From a virus, in IMG/VR virus record IMGVR_UViG_3300045240_000123, positions 1-24,404 of that record: DNA of 24,404 nucleotides; one strand, written 5' to 3'. The notes below the pieces were generated by a model that was not told the DNA's origin, did not search any database, and saw nothing but the letters and a program-made list of their open reading frames with translations. Shown here one piece after another: positions 7,241 to 14,210 of this stretch. Numbering within the stretch: the stretch's first letter is position 1; each line of letters opens with the position of its first letter. The position numbers and the translations under genes are program-made.

Positions 7241-9201
7241 CACACCGCCTCCAGATCATAGCCGGTCGGAATTTGCAGATCGGTGACTTGTAATTCGTAA
7301 TCGCTCGAGAATTGACGAGTCATGCTCTTGAGCTTGAAGGTGGCGCGGGTTTCGACTTTTTTCAGTTGTTCCGTGACCTGCTCCTGAGTTTTCAAGCCCG
7401 CAACGTTCGACCATTGCTCGTCCGCCCCGAACTCGACAACCAGCGGCGTCTCAATCACATCTTCTGGCCTGAGCACAGACAGGAAGTTAATGCCGTCATC
7501 GTTAGGATCGGCGTTCGGTGGCTGATAGCCGACGGAACTGTCGAACAGCACCACCCGACCGGTGAACTGCTGGTAATCGGCGCCAGTATAGGCAATCTCG
7601 CAATAGGTCGGCAGCCCGCCGGCGGCCACGGCCGAACCACCGCGGCCGATAGCGCAACCGATACGAACCTCACACTTGATCCGACCATCCGAGCCATCAA
7701 GAGCCAACGAATAACCGATGATCTTGCCGAGCGCCTCGCCGACGCGCGGTTCGACCAGAAAGGCGTTCTTACGCAACGTGATTTCCGGCATGCGCGACAG
7801 CTTCGGCACAACCGCTATCTCGACGACGCGCGCCCGTTGCATCAGGTGCGCCCGCGCCAGCGCAATCAGATGCTCGACGCTTTCGTTGCCGCGCTCTGTT
7901 GCGATATAGGATCGCCGCCGCGGGTCTCCGATCGGCACATAGGCGCCCGTGCCTTCGCCGATCGCTTCGCTGAGGTTGACCGATTTGATATCGAGGATGC
8001 TCAGCGCCTCACCATCATCGGGATCAGTCAGAACGGACTGCACATCGGCAAACAGCGAGAACGACACCAGCTCGGAGCATTGCCGATTTGCTGTATAACC
8101 CGCCACCAGGGTCGGCACCGTGTAGTTCAGCGCCAGTACGGGCGTGTTCTGGGAATAGTTTCGACTGAAGGATGCTATGTAGGTCGAGGTTCCGAAAACA
8201 GACTCCTCGCCGATGGCGTCCTTCCACTGCGCGTTATCTACAGGCGGTTCGGGGTATGGAATCGAGCCTGGCGGCTTGTTGAACGTTGTTTCGGTTTGCG
8301 AGAAGGTTGTGGTGTGTGACGACGGGCCGAACCATGAGTCATCTGGGAATGTGACGGTGAGGGTGCTGCCCGTGGTCGTGCTTTTGGTCTGGTAGTCCCC
8401 ATAAACATTGGCGGCCGTGGCGTCCGCGACGGTCCAGCCGGCGCCGATGGTGGCGCCGGCCTTTGGCCAATCGGCGGCCTCGAGCGTGTATGACGTGATA
8501 TAGTTTGGCCCTCCGCTTCCCCAGTGACTGACCAGGTAATGGGTGAGGTCAACATTGCCGTTCGCCAACTGGGTCCAGGTGAATTCTGCCTTGATGTCGA
8601 CACGCGCCAGCGGCCCAGAGGTGAGTGTGAGGCCGAGGCCGTCATAGAGCACCTTGCCGTCTTCGCTGGCGCCATCGAATTCGACGAGGCCGTCTTCGCC
8701 GGTGATCTCGTCCGACACTGTCAGGACGTGGGTCTCGCGGTCATAATGCCAAATCTTGCTGTAACCCTCGAGCACGACCTCCGGATCGGTGCGCCGCGTC
8801 GGATCGATCACCACCTCGTCGTAATATGGCAGCACACGCAACGTGTCGGCGAGCGCAGCCTTCTGCGCCACGAGATCGATCGGCCGCGCGACGAACTCCA
8901 ACGTCACCAGCTCCTCGAAAATGCTGGTCGGAACACCGACGAGCCGACCGCGAAACCTGATCAGGTCCGGTCCACAGTCGAGCGCGAACCACGCCCAGAT
9001 CTTGCGGCCGGGACCGAGAAGGCCGATCGCATTGCCGGCCTCGTTGCGCGGCCGGCGAACAACGATAGTCATGCTCGCCGGATCGCCCTCATCCTGCTTC
9101 ATGCTGAACGAGAAGATGTTCTCGTCCCAGCGCATATGCTCGGGCCCGAATACCGTCTCGCCCGGATCGATCCAGGAAAAATAAACCGTCCCGGCGGGCA
9201 T
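7240..9201 (-). CDS. tail hub / tail-tip structural protein (653 aa)
   Basis: The ATG at 9201 shares one base with the upstream TGA, so the product is 653 aa. An upstream in-frame start at 9255 would overlap the previous gene and add an unlikely basic leader. The N-terminal domain (MPAGTVYFSWIDPGETVF, then ENIFSFSMKQDEGDPASMTIVVR) and the block around VTLEFVARPIDLVAQKAALADTLRVLPYYD followed by KIWHYDRETHVLTVSDEI match a widespread phage tail protein family I recall, found after the tape measure in alphaproteobacterial siphophages and interpreted as a hub or distal tail platform. The C-terminal half is beta-rich. It is likely incorporated at the tail tip and supports the fibres encoded next. 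The family is recognised from memory; the precise hub assignment is inferred. Confidence 0.75.
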   Translation of the reverse strand: MPAGTVYFSWIDPGETVFGPEHMRWDENIFSFSMKQDEGDPASMTIVVRRPRNEAGNAIGLLGPGRKIWAWFALDCGPDLIRFRGRLVGVPTSIFEELVTLEFVARPIDLVAQKAALADTLRVLPYYDEVVIDPTRRTDPEVVLEGYSKIWHYDRETHVLTVSDEITGEDGLVEFDGASEDGKVLYDGLGLTLTSGPLARVDIKAEFTWTQLANGNVDLTHYLVSHWGSGGPNYITSYTLEAADWPKAGATIGAGWTVADATAANVYGDYQTKSTTTGSTLTVTFPDDSWFGPSSHTTTFSQTETTFNKPPGSIPYPEPPVDNAQWKDAIGEESVFGTSTYIASFSRNYSQNTPVLALNYTVPTLVAGYTANRQCSELVSFSLFADVQSVLTDPDDGEALSILDIKSVNLSEAIGEGTGAYVPIGDPRRRSYIATERGNESVEHLIALARAHLMQRARVVEIAVVPKLSRMPEITLRKNAFLVEPRVGEALGKIIGYSLALDGSDGRIKCEVRIGCAIGRGGSAVAAGGLPTYCEIAYTGADYQQFTGRVVLFDSSVGYQPPNADPNDDGINFLSVLRPEDVIETPLVVEFGADEQWSNVAGLKTQEQVTEQLKKVETRATFKLKSMTRQFSSDYELQVTDLQIPTGYDLEAV

Positions 9202-9584
9202 CAGGCGATCACTCGCTGCTCGGCTTCCAATTTCCACGCGGTTTCTGCCGCCCATTCATCGCGTGAGGTACTCCAGGCCGTTACCCTCGCCAAAAGGGTC
9301 AGCACGTCGCCGGTTGTATTCGATGCCCCGAGATAGGGAATGCATTCGATGGTTACGCTCTGACCGGGCCAAATGCCGCTTAATTCCGGCGCCTCGTGAT
9401 CGGTGCAGGTAACCGAAACTTTGTGCTGCCGAAACTGCTCAAGCGAGATGTCGACCAGCTCGCCGCGGCAATCGCGCGCCAGATTGGCCGCCTGCTGAAT
9501 CGGCTCCAACGTCATCGTGATGCCGCGCGCGGCCCAGGGGCTGAAATCGATTCCATCGATCGAGAGCAAAGTCATCGGAGGCAT
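9201..9584 (-). CDS. distal tail-region protein following the tape measure (127 aa)
   Basis: The protein begins MPPMTLLSIDGIDFSPWAARG and has ISLEQFRQHKVSVTCTDHE and IWPGQSVTIECIPYLG segments. These form a beta-rich domain I recall as a conserved small gene between the tape measure and the hub in related prophages. No enzyme motif is seen. The ATG at 9584 is used; an ATG nine bases downstream is also possible, and neither has a strong ribosome binding site (a GAG about 12 bases before the first). The stop overlaps the hub start by one base, so the two are coupled. A role as an adaptor ring between tube and hub is inferred from gene order. Confidence 0.7.
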   Translation of the reverse strand: MPPMTLLSIDGIDFSPWAARGITMTLEPIQQAANLARDCRGELVDISLEQFRQHKVSVTCTDHEAPELSGIWPGQSVTIECIPYLGASNTTGDVLTLLARVTAWSTSRDEWAAETAWKLEAEQRVIA

Positions 9585-9590
9585 CGGCTA

Positions 9591-9620
9591 TCGACTCTGG
9601 TTGCGTTTGTCGGGTAAAAT
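9591..9620 (+). promoter_or_regulatory. putative plus-strand sigma-70-type promoter
   Basis: TCGACT at 9591-9596 (four of six matches to TTGACA) and TAAAAT at 9615-9620 (five of six to TATAAT) are separated by 18 bases in an AT-rich patch that stands out in GC-rich surroundings. It points into the pentamer array and the intrinsic terminator, and away from all nearby coding strands. This is a motif match only. Confidence 0.4.
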
Positions 9621-9626
9621 AAAATC

Positions 9627-9752
9627 GTTCACGGCCCGGCGAGGCATGGCACGGCGAGGTGTGGCTGGGCCCGGTGGGGCCAGGCGAGGCATGGCACGGC
9701 ACGGCATGGAGACGACGAGGGGCCTCAGCTTAACGGCTGAGGCCTTTTCTTT
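9627..9752 (+). ncRNA. candidate small RNA (about 125 nt) antisense to the tail operon
   Basis: A promoter-like pair ends at 9620, a phased pentamer array fills 9631-9710, and a textbook intrinsic terminator ends at about 9753, all on the plus strand. Together they outline a compact untranslated transcript of about 125 nt in the only sizeable gap of the tail module (9585-9751). Plus-strand reading frames through it run past the terminator, so a coding role is unlikely. The RNA would be antisense to the 3' end of the tape measure message and to the leader of the next gene. The parts are visible in sequence; the RNA itself is a prediction. Confidence 0.4.
9631..9710. repeat. 16 phased pentamers of form NNGGC (GCCNN on the other strand)
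   Basis: Sixteen consecutive 5-base units all have GG at positions 3-4. Thirteen end in C, two in T and the last in A. The first two bases vary freely: AC four times, GA and AT three each, CC twice, and GT, TG, GG and CA once each. The core includes an 8-base stem with one mismatch (9665-9672 with 9676-9683, loop GGT). An 18-base stretch is repeated exactly at 9638-9655 and 9683-9700. Confidence 0.9.
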
Positions 9753-9753
9753 T
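9721..9753 (+). terminator. strong intrinsic terminator on the plus strand
   Basis: GGCCTCAGC at 9721-9729 pairs perfectly with GCTGAGGCC at 9736-9744 around a 6-base loop, followed by TTTTCTTTT at 9745-9753. The T tract is on the plus strand only. For the minus-strand tail operon the same hairpin follows the tape measure stop codon but has no T run after it, so it should not terminate that operon efficiently. The T tract overlaps the complement of the tape measure TAA (9752-9754). Confidence 0.8.
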
Positions 9754-12088
9754 AACTGTATCGAGAAGGTTTCCTCCCACCGCTTCTAACCTGCGCCATT
9801 GCGGCGGCCTTGCGTAGTTCGTCGACCACGTCGGACGAGGCGCGCAATCCTGTTATGGCCGGCAATCCGGGGAATTGAATGGTGACGTGGTTCATGCCGC
9901 CCCCGGCGAAGGCCGGGATCGCGATTGGCGCATGCACCAGACCGCCGAGCGCAAAGCGGCCCATGCCGTCGAGCACATCCCGCAGATTACCTCCCGAGCG
10001 CCGCAGCGCCTCGAGGAAGGCCAGCACGCCCGGTTGGCTTACCGCCCCCGCCGGCATGATGTGTTCACCGCGCGAAGCCCAAATCAAATTTGAATCGGAT
10101 GTGCCGCTGCCGCGGCCACCGAGCAACCCACCGCCCGCGTGGCTGCCGATGTCGCCGAGGCCCGCGTCGGCAGCGAGTTTGCCGCCGCCGCCTCCGCCGA
10201 ACAGACTGCTCACTACGCTATTGAACGCATCCTTGATCCATTGCCAGGCGTTGGCGACCGGTTTCGTGACCCAGGTGGTGATGAGCGCCGTAGCCTGATC
10301 TATTGCGGCGCCGAGCGAGCTCACGGTGCTGTTGAACGTATCCACGATCCACTGCCACGCATTCGACACTGGCGTCGTGACCCAGGTCTCGATGGCGGAT
10401 TTCACCTGCGCGATGGAAGCGTCGACAGCGGCCGGAACACGGGCGAAATAATCGACGATGCCGTTGACGAGCCGGTTGAAGGCTTCCAACCCCTGCGCCA
10501 CGAAGTTGATGAAGCCGGCCTCGATATCGTTCAGCAACGAGCCAATGCGCGCGGCGGCCTCGGCGAAGATGGTCGATTGCCACGCCTGCTGTAGCCGCGT
10601 CCACGCGTTCTCGACGTCCTCAATGCTGGTGCGCATCCGGTCGAACGAGGCGCTCGCGCGCGGGCCGATCAGCGCGCCCGACTGTTCCATCCGCTTGAAC
10701 AGATCCGGGATCTTGCCGGCCTCGCCGCCGAACCTCCTGATGCGATCCACATCGGCGTCGGAAAACCCGGCCAGCTTGCCGAACGCGAGCGCATCCTTGA
10801 GCGACGCGGCATTGGCGATGATGCTCACAAAGGCCTGCCGGGCATCTCCGGTCGTGTCCTTGATCTGCTTGAGCCGGGCATTGAGCGCGTCGATCTTGGT
10901 CGCGGCCGTCGTAGCTTCGTCGAAGGTGATGCCCTGCTGCCCCTCCTCGATCGCCTTGATCAGCGGGATGATGCGCGCCAGGTCGTTTGCGAGTGCAGCC
11001 GCACGCGCCTCGCTCGCCTTGCTGGCTGCCTCCTCGGCCTTCGCCCGCTCGCTCGTGGCCGCCTCGAGCTGCCGGTTGATGTCGACGAGCCGAGCCGCCG
11101 CGTCATAGGGGGCGCGCTTACCACCGGCCGCATCGACCGCGAGCTGCGCCTCGAGCAGCGCCTTCTCGGTCTCCAGCAGCTTGTCGGCGGATTCCTTCAG
11201 CTTCGCGCCGACGTCGAAGCCCTTGAGCTGTTCGTCGAGCTTGAGCACGGCGCTACGGGCGGTCTCGGCCTTGATGCCCATCGCCTCCAGCGCCTGTGAC
11301 CCTTTCTGCAGCGACTCAAAGCTCGTCCCCGAGGTCTGCGCCAGCGCCTGAAGCTGTTGATTGAGCACTTGGTACTTATTCGCAAAACCTTGCGCGGCAC
11401 TGGAGAGCGCTTCGATGCCCACCACGGCCGCGCCGACCGCGCCAAGCAGCACGCGACCCAATACCAACGCAAAGGTGCCGACCTGGGCCGCCGCCCCAAT
11501 CGCCGACACTCCGAGCGTCGCCACACCTGTCGCCGCGCCCGCCACCGATGCGCCCGCCGACACTACAGATGCGCCCGTCCGGACCGCCGCAAGCCCGAGC
11601 CCGGCGTAAGACTTCGAAGAATTGTCCGCCGCCTGCGTGGATTGCTGGAGATTGGCTGTGGCCTGCTGGCTGGCCACACTAACTGCTTGAATGGCTTCGG
11701 CAGCCTTGCCGCCTTCGGCCTCGATCTGGGTGAGCTTGTCGGCGACCTGCCCGACGGCGGTGCCGAACTTGTCCGTTGCATCGGCAGCACCAGCGAAGCT
11801 CGCCTGGGCGGTCTCGGCCAGCGCCGAAACCGCGGCCGAAAGCCCCGCAAACGAACCGGTCAGCTCCGAAAGCCTGGCGCCAATCTGCTCGGCCGCCGCG
11901 CCGATTCCGGCGAATGCGTCGGCAGCCTTCGAGGCAGCCTCGGCGACTTTGGTAAAACCGTCGCCGCCGCCCTGTGCAGCGTCCTGGATCTGCTTGACCG
12001 ACTTTTCGCCAGCCTTGCCGATGTCTTCGAGTTGCTTCTTGACGTCATCGCCGCCTTCGATGGTGATGCGCTGGCTTATTGTGCCCAT
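9752..12088 (-). CDS. tail tape measure protein
   Basis: At 778 aa this is the longest tail gene and sits in the expected place between the chaperone block and the hub. It begins MGTISQRITIEGGDDVKKQL, followed by long Ala-rich helices. A hydrophobic Ala/Gly/Val segment lies at about 162-227 (VVSAGASVAGAATGVATLGV and following, then FALVLGRVLLGAVGAAVVGI), and a long Lys/Glu/Ala coiled coil at about 290-380. The C-terminus is Gly-rich (GGGGGGKLAADAG) followed by the SRGEHIMPAGAV motif common near tape measure C-termini. It sets tail length and is threaded into the cell at DNA ejection; by the usual rule of about 0.15 nm per residue it implies a tail near 115 nm. It starts three bases after the upstream stop, behind AAGGG. 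Confidence 0.92.
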   Translation of the reverse strand: MGTISQRITIEGGDDVKKQLEDIGKAGEKSVKQIQDAAQGGGDGFTKVAEAASKAADAFAGIGAAAEQIGARLSELTGSFAGLSAAVSALAETAQASFAGAADATDKFGTAVGQVADKLTQIEAEGGKAAEAIQAVSVASQQATANLQQSTQAADNSSKSYAGLGLAAVRTGASVVSAGASVAGAATGVATLGVSAIGAAAQVGTFALVLGRVLLGAVGAAVVGIEALSSAAQGFANKYQVLNQQLQALAQTSGTSFESLQKGSQALEAMGIKAETARSAVLKLDEQLKGFDVGAKLKESADKLLETEKALLEAQLAVDAAGGKRAPYDAAARLVDINRQLEAATSERAKAEEAASKASEARAAALANDLARIIPLIKAIEEGQQGITFDEATTAATKIDALNARLKQIKDTTGDARQAFVSIIANAASLKDALAFGKLAGFSDADVDRIRRFGGEAGKIPDLFKRMEQSGALIGPRASASFDRMRTSIEDVENAWTRLQQAWQSTIFAEAAARIGSLLNDIEAGFINFVAQGLEAFNRLVNGIVDYFARVPAAVDASIAQVKSAIETWVTTPVSNAWQWIVDTFNSTVSSLGAAIDQATALITTWVTKPVANAWQWIKDAFNSVVSSLFGGGGGGKLAADAGLGDIGSHAGGGLLGGRGSGTSDSNLIWASRGEHIMPAGAVSQPGVLAFLEALRRSGGNLRDVLDGMGRFALGGLVHAPIAIPAFAGGGMNHVTIQFPGLPAITGLRASSDVVDELRKAAAMAQVRSGGRKPSRYS

Positions 12089-12091
12089 AAC

Positions 12092-12628
12092 TCAGCCCTT
12101 GATCCGCTTCTCGTAGAACTCGCCCATGCGCGCCGCCACCTGTGCAAAGATGCGATAGAGTTCGAACCTCTTCCGGATATTGACTCGCCTCACTCCGACG
12201 AACAGCGGCCCCAGCGCGCGATTACCGGCGTCAAACAACAGCGGCGGCCGACCGGCGACGTTTACCGACACGAGCTTGCCCCGATATGCGCGAGGCGTAT
12301 GAATGCCGGTCGGTAAATTCCGCTCGAGCGGCAGCCACAGCAGCGGGCGGCCGCTGATTCTGGCGCCGCGCTCGAATACCCCAACAAACGGGCTGGTATC
12401 GAAGATCAAGGCCGCCGGGTCACCGCCTTCGTTCGGAAAGAACTTGGAGGTTAACGCCTTCTGCCATTGCGCGGGAAATCCGGCTGCGGCGATGTTCGCC
12501 CGACCCTGAATGACCGCCAACTCGGCGAGGTCCTGCACGGCGCCGGCCTTGGCCTCGTCGATCTGGTTCTCAATATCCTCGATCAGCCGCGCCACGGCCG
12601 ATTCCTGCTGCGAAAAGACGAGCTTCAT
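12092..12628 (-). CDS. minor tail protein of the DUF6441-like type (178 aa)
   Basis: The chosen start is ATG 12628 (MKLVFSQQESAVARLIEDIE). The frame is open upstream, but that extension would run through the divergent gene's promoter region and reads as non-coding. The body has an N-terminal amphipathic helix, GFPAQWQKALTSKFFP, FERGARISGRPLLWLPLE, and a C-terminal helical RKRFELYRIFAQVAARMGEF segment. The arrangement resembles phage proteins annotated as DUF6441, encoded just before the tape measure; this is from memory. A role in tail assembly at the tube-tape measure interface is plausible from position. Upstream it faces the plus-strand HNH-like gene. Confidence 0.65.
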   Translation of the reverse strand: MKLVFSQQESAVARLIEDIENQIDEAKAGAVQDLAELAVIQGRANIAAAGFPAQWQKALTSKFFPNEGGDPAALIFDTSPFVGVFERGARISGRPLLWLPLERNLPTGIHTPRAYRGKLVSVNVAGRPPLLFDAGNRALGPLFVGVRRVNIRKRFELYRIFAQVAARMGEFYEKRIKG

Positions 12629-12725
12629 CTCAGAATGGCACCATTGAGCAACTGCGTGGCACGGAATGACAAGACGGCATCGGGGCGGCTCCGGTAGACG
12701 TTTGGTCCAGGAAGGAGAAGTTGTT

Positions 12726-12986
12726 ATGACGAAGTTCGTTTTGGCGCTGGCCATCATAGCTGGCATTACAGCGCCGGCTTTTGCTGACGGACGTTCGTCG
12801 TCTGCCGTGAGGAAGTTCGAACGCGAGAATCCCCCCTCCGGCCCTCGCAGAGATTATGTGATTGACCACATAATTCCGCTCAGGAATGGCGGCACCAACG
12901 ACCAAAAAAACCTTCAATGGCAGACGATACAAGATGCCAAGGAAAAAGACAGAATCGAGTGTGACGGGCATCGGTGCGGGCACTGA
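12726..12986 (+). CDS. secreted HNH-like protein on the opposite strand (moron candidate)
   Basis: This 86-aa gene runs against the tail operon. Its ATG has AAGGAG about nine bases upstream. Residues 1-20 form a signal peptide (basic K3, hydrophobic 4-14, AFA before the predicted cut at 20/21). The mature part carries an HNH-type motif: DYVIDHIIPLRNGG with D47 and H48, then N58 and N62 in GTNDQKNLQWQT, and an AKEKDRIE end. This matches a family of small exported HNH proteins with the pattern D-H-x-x-P-L...G-G...N-x-Q-W-Q-T...A-K-x-K-D that I recall from many proteobacterial genomes. It lies between the chaperone and the minor tail gene, splitting the late operon. Codons are more AT-rich than neighbours. 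Periplasmic nuclease activity is inferred. Confidence 0.8.
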   Translation: MTKFVLALAIIAGITAPAFADGRSSSAVRKFERENPPSGPRRDYVIDHIIPLRNGGTNDQKNLQWQTIQDAKEKDRIECDGHRCGH

Positions 12987-13048
12987 TTGGTGAGTGCGCG
13001 TCATGTTGCGTCGCGAAGTGCGAAAGAAGCAGATAGACGAATCCTGTT

Positions 13049-13201
13049 CTATCCGCCCAACTCCTTGAGCGTCTTCTCGATCGCCTTCTGGTCACCCTGC
13101 GCCGCGATGGCGGTGATGGCGAGGTCGTTCGCCCGCTCCATGCGGTCGAGTTGCTCGCCGAGCTCGAGATAGGCCGCAATCTGGCGCGGCGTCAGCGTCA
13201 T
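13049..13201 (-). CDS. gpT-like tail assembly chaperone segment (50 aa alone, or frameshift extension)
   Basis: The ATG at 13201 overlaps the TGA of the upstream chaperone (ATGA), giving a 50-aa protein MTLTPRQIAAYLELGEQLDR... with a helical AIEKTLKELGG end. The same frame is open upstream through the end of the chaperone gene and reads as good protein there (ALAEIALAIVALGRRGFPPDF), whereas the normal frame ends in low-complexity SHSPSSPSAGADS. That pattern fits a lambda G/GT arrangement in which a -1 frameshift adds this segment to the chaperone. There is no ribosome binding site before the ATG. Both a coupled small protein and a fusion of about 206 aa remain possible. Confidence 0.6.
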   Translation of the reverse strand: MTLTPRQIAAYLELGEQLDRMERANDLAITAIAAQGDQKAIEKTLKELGG

Positions 13202-13668
13202 TGCAAAGTCGGGCGGGAATCCGCGCCGGCCGAGGGCGACGATGGCGAGTGCGATTTCCGCAAGCGCACCTTGATGGTCTTTGCCCCTTCGCCCGCCCCG
13301 CCGATGAGGCTGGTCAGTTCCTCGACGAAGGAGCCGATTCCGTTTGGGAATGTCAGCCCGAAGATGGCCTTCATGAATTTCATCTGGTGCTCGGGCAGCA
13401 GCTTGGCGGCGTGCTGCTCGTAGACGTCGTCGGCGAGATGCCCGCACCCGGCCGCGATGATCGGCCCGACCGCTGCGCCGCAGCCTTGGATCAGGCGCGG
13501 CAGGAAGCTGTCGCCGGAGCCGCCGTCGACCACCGATTTCAGCTCGGGAAACCGGGCCACGATGGACGCGATGGCATCGACCGAGACGCCACGCACGTTG
13601 ACCCGCATCCCATCGATCTTGACGACCTCGACCGCCGTCGAGGGTGCTATGTCCAACAGGTCGGCCAT
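13198..13668 (-). CDS. tail assembly chaperone (gpG-like)
   Basis: The 156-aa protein follows the tail tube gene by 11 bases and precedes the tape measure block, the standard place for the tail assembly chaperone that coats the tape measure. The N-terminus has AVEVVKIDGMRVNVRGVSVDAIASIVARFPEL, a beta segment followed by helix, and residues 60-125 are helical (LLPEHQMKFMKAIFGLTFPNG and IGSFVEELTSL). The ATG at 13668 has AGGA seven bases upstream. The last 20 or so residues are low-complexity Ser/Pro and coincide with an open -1 frame. The family is assigned by synteny and architecture rather than by a strong motif. Confidence 0.75.
   Translation of the reverse strand: MADLLDIAPSTAVEVVKIDGMRVNVRGVSVDAIASIVARFPELKSVVDGGSGDSFLPRLIQGCGAAVGPIIAAGCGHLADDVYEQHAAKLLPEHQMKFMKAIFGLTFPNGIGSFVEELTSLIGGAGEGAKTIKVRLRKSHSPSSPSAGADSRPTLQ
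13279..13288 (-). other. candidate -1 ribosomal frameshift window in the chaperone gene
   Basis: Within the chaperone frame the codons GGG GCA AAG (13287-13279) form a run resembling the GGGAAAG slippery site of lambda gene G, with C in place of one A. A -1 slip on AAG would continue as GAC CAT CAA and join the GALAEIALAIV frame. It is not a canonical X-XXY-YYZ heptamer, because the P-site alanine tRNA would re-pair poorly, so the exact site is uncertain. Confidence 0.3.
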
Positions 13669-13679
13669 GCTAGTTGTCC

Positions 13680-14207
13680 TTATGCTGATGGCGTTTCGTC
13701 GCGGATAGTCCAGACGCCGAAGTCGCCGCCAGGGCTCTTCATCACCTCGGCCTCGAGCTCGATCAGTGTGAAATCGTCGGCGTCGGTGATGAACGAGAAA
13801 TCGCCGGTCGGGACGAACGAGACGGTGGCCAGGAAGTCGACCTGCTGGCCGATATCGTTGGTGCCGACCACCTTTATTTCACCGACGAACTCGGCTTTCG
13901 ACAGGCCGGACAGGGTGGTGTTGCCGTCGCTGTCGGTGTCCGACATAGCGAGCGCGAACATGGCGAGGTTTTTGCCGGTGATCTCGTCGAGCGTCACTTT
14001 GATAGTCGCGCCGATCTGGGTGATGGCGGTGAAGTCCTTGGTCTTGACGCCCTCGCGGGCCGAGAAGTGTTCCTTCTTCGTGACCGCCGGCGTGTAGATG
14101 AACTTCGGCGCGTTGCCGAGGTCGGTGAAGGTCGCGGCACCGGTTTCCTTGAAGCTGACGATGCCTTTGCCGATGTGATAGTTCGCGACGTTGGGTGACG
14201 TGGGCAT
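13680..14207 (-). CDS. major tail tube protein
   Basis: The 175-aa protein has the size and position of a siphovirus tail tube subunit, directly after the tail terminator gene and before the chaperone. It starts MPTSPNVANYHIGKGIVSFK, followed by TFTDLGNAPKFIYTPAV, KKEHFSAREGVKTKDF and ATIKVTLDEITGKNLAMFAL. The 'D-L-G-N-A-P-x-F...E-H-F-S-x-R-x-G' and 'L-D-E-I-T-x-x-N-L' arrangement is one I recall from phage tube proteins. The remainder is beta-rich and acidic near the C-terminus (VPTGDFSFI, FTLIELEAEVMKSPGGDFG). A ribosome binding site AGAGGA lies about 11 bases before the ATG, inside the end of the upstream gene. Confidence 0.82.
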   Translation of the reverse strand: MPTSPNVANYHIGKGIVSFKETGAATFTDLGNAPKFIYTPAVTKKEHFSAREGVKTKDFTAITQIGATIKVTLDEITGKNLAMFALAMSDTDSDGNTTLSGLSKAEFVGEIKVVGTNDIGQQVDFLATVSFVPTGDFSFITDADDFTLIELEAEVMKSPGGDFGVWTIRDETPSA

Positions 14208-14210
14208 GGC

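Noticed and set aside
9646-9789. Possible plus-strand peptide encoded through the pentamer array
   Set aside because: The frame runs through the terminator hairpin and beyond, and its Arg/Gly/Ala content follows directly from the repeat.
12854-12873. Inverted repeat TTATGTG...CACATAA
   Set aside because: It lies within the codons of the HNH motif (Y-V-I-D-H-I-I), which explains the sequence; no regulatory context.
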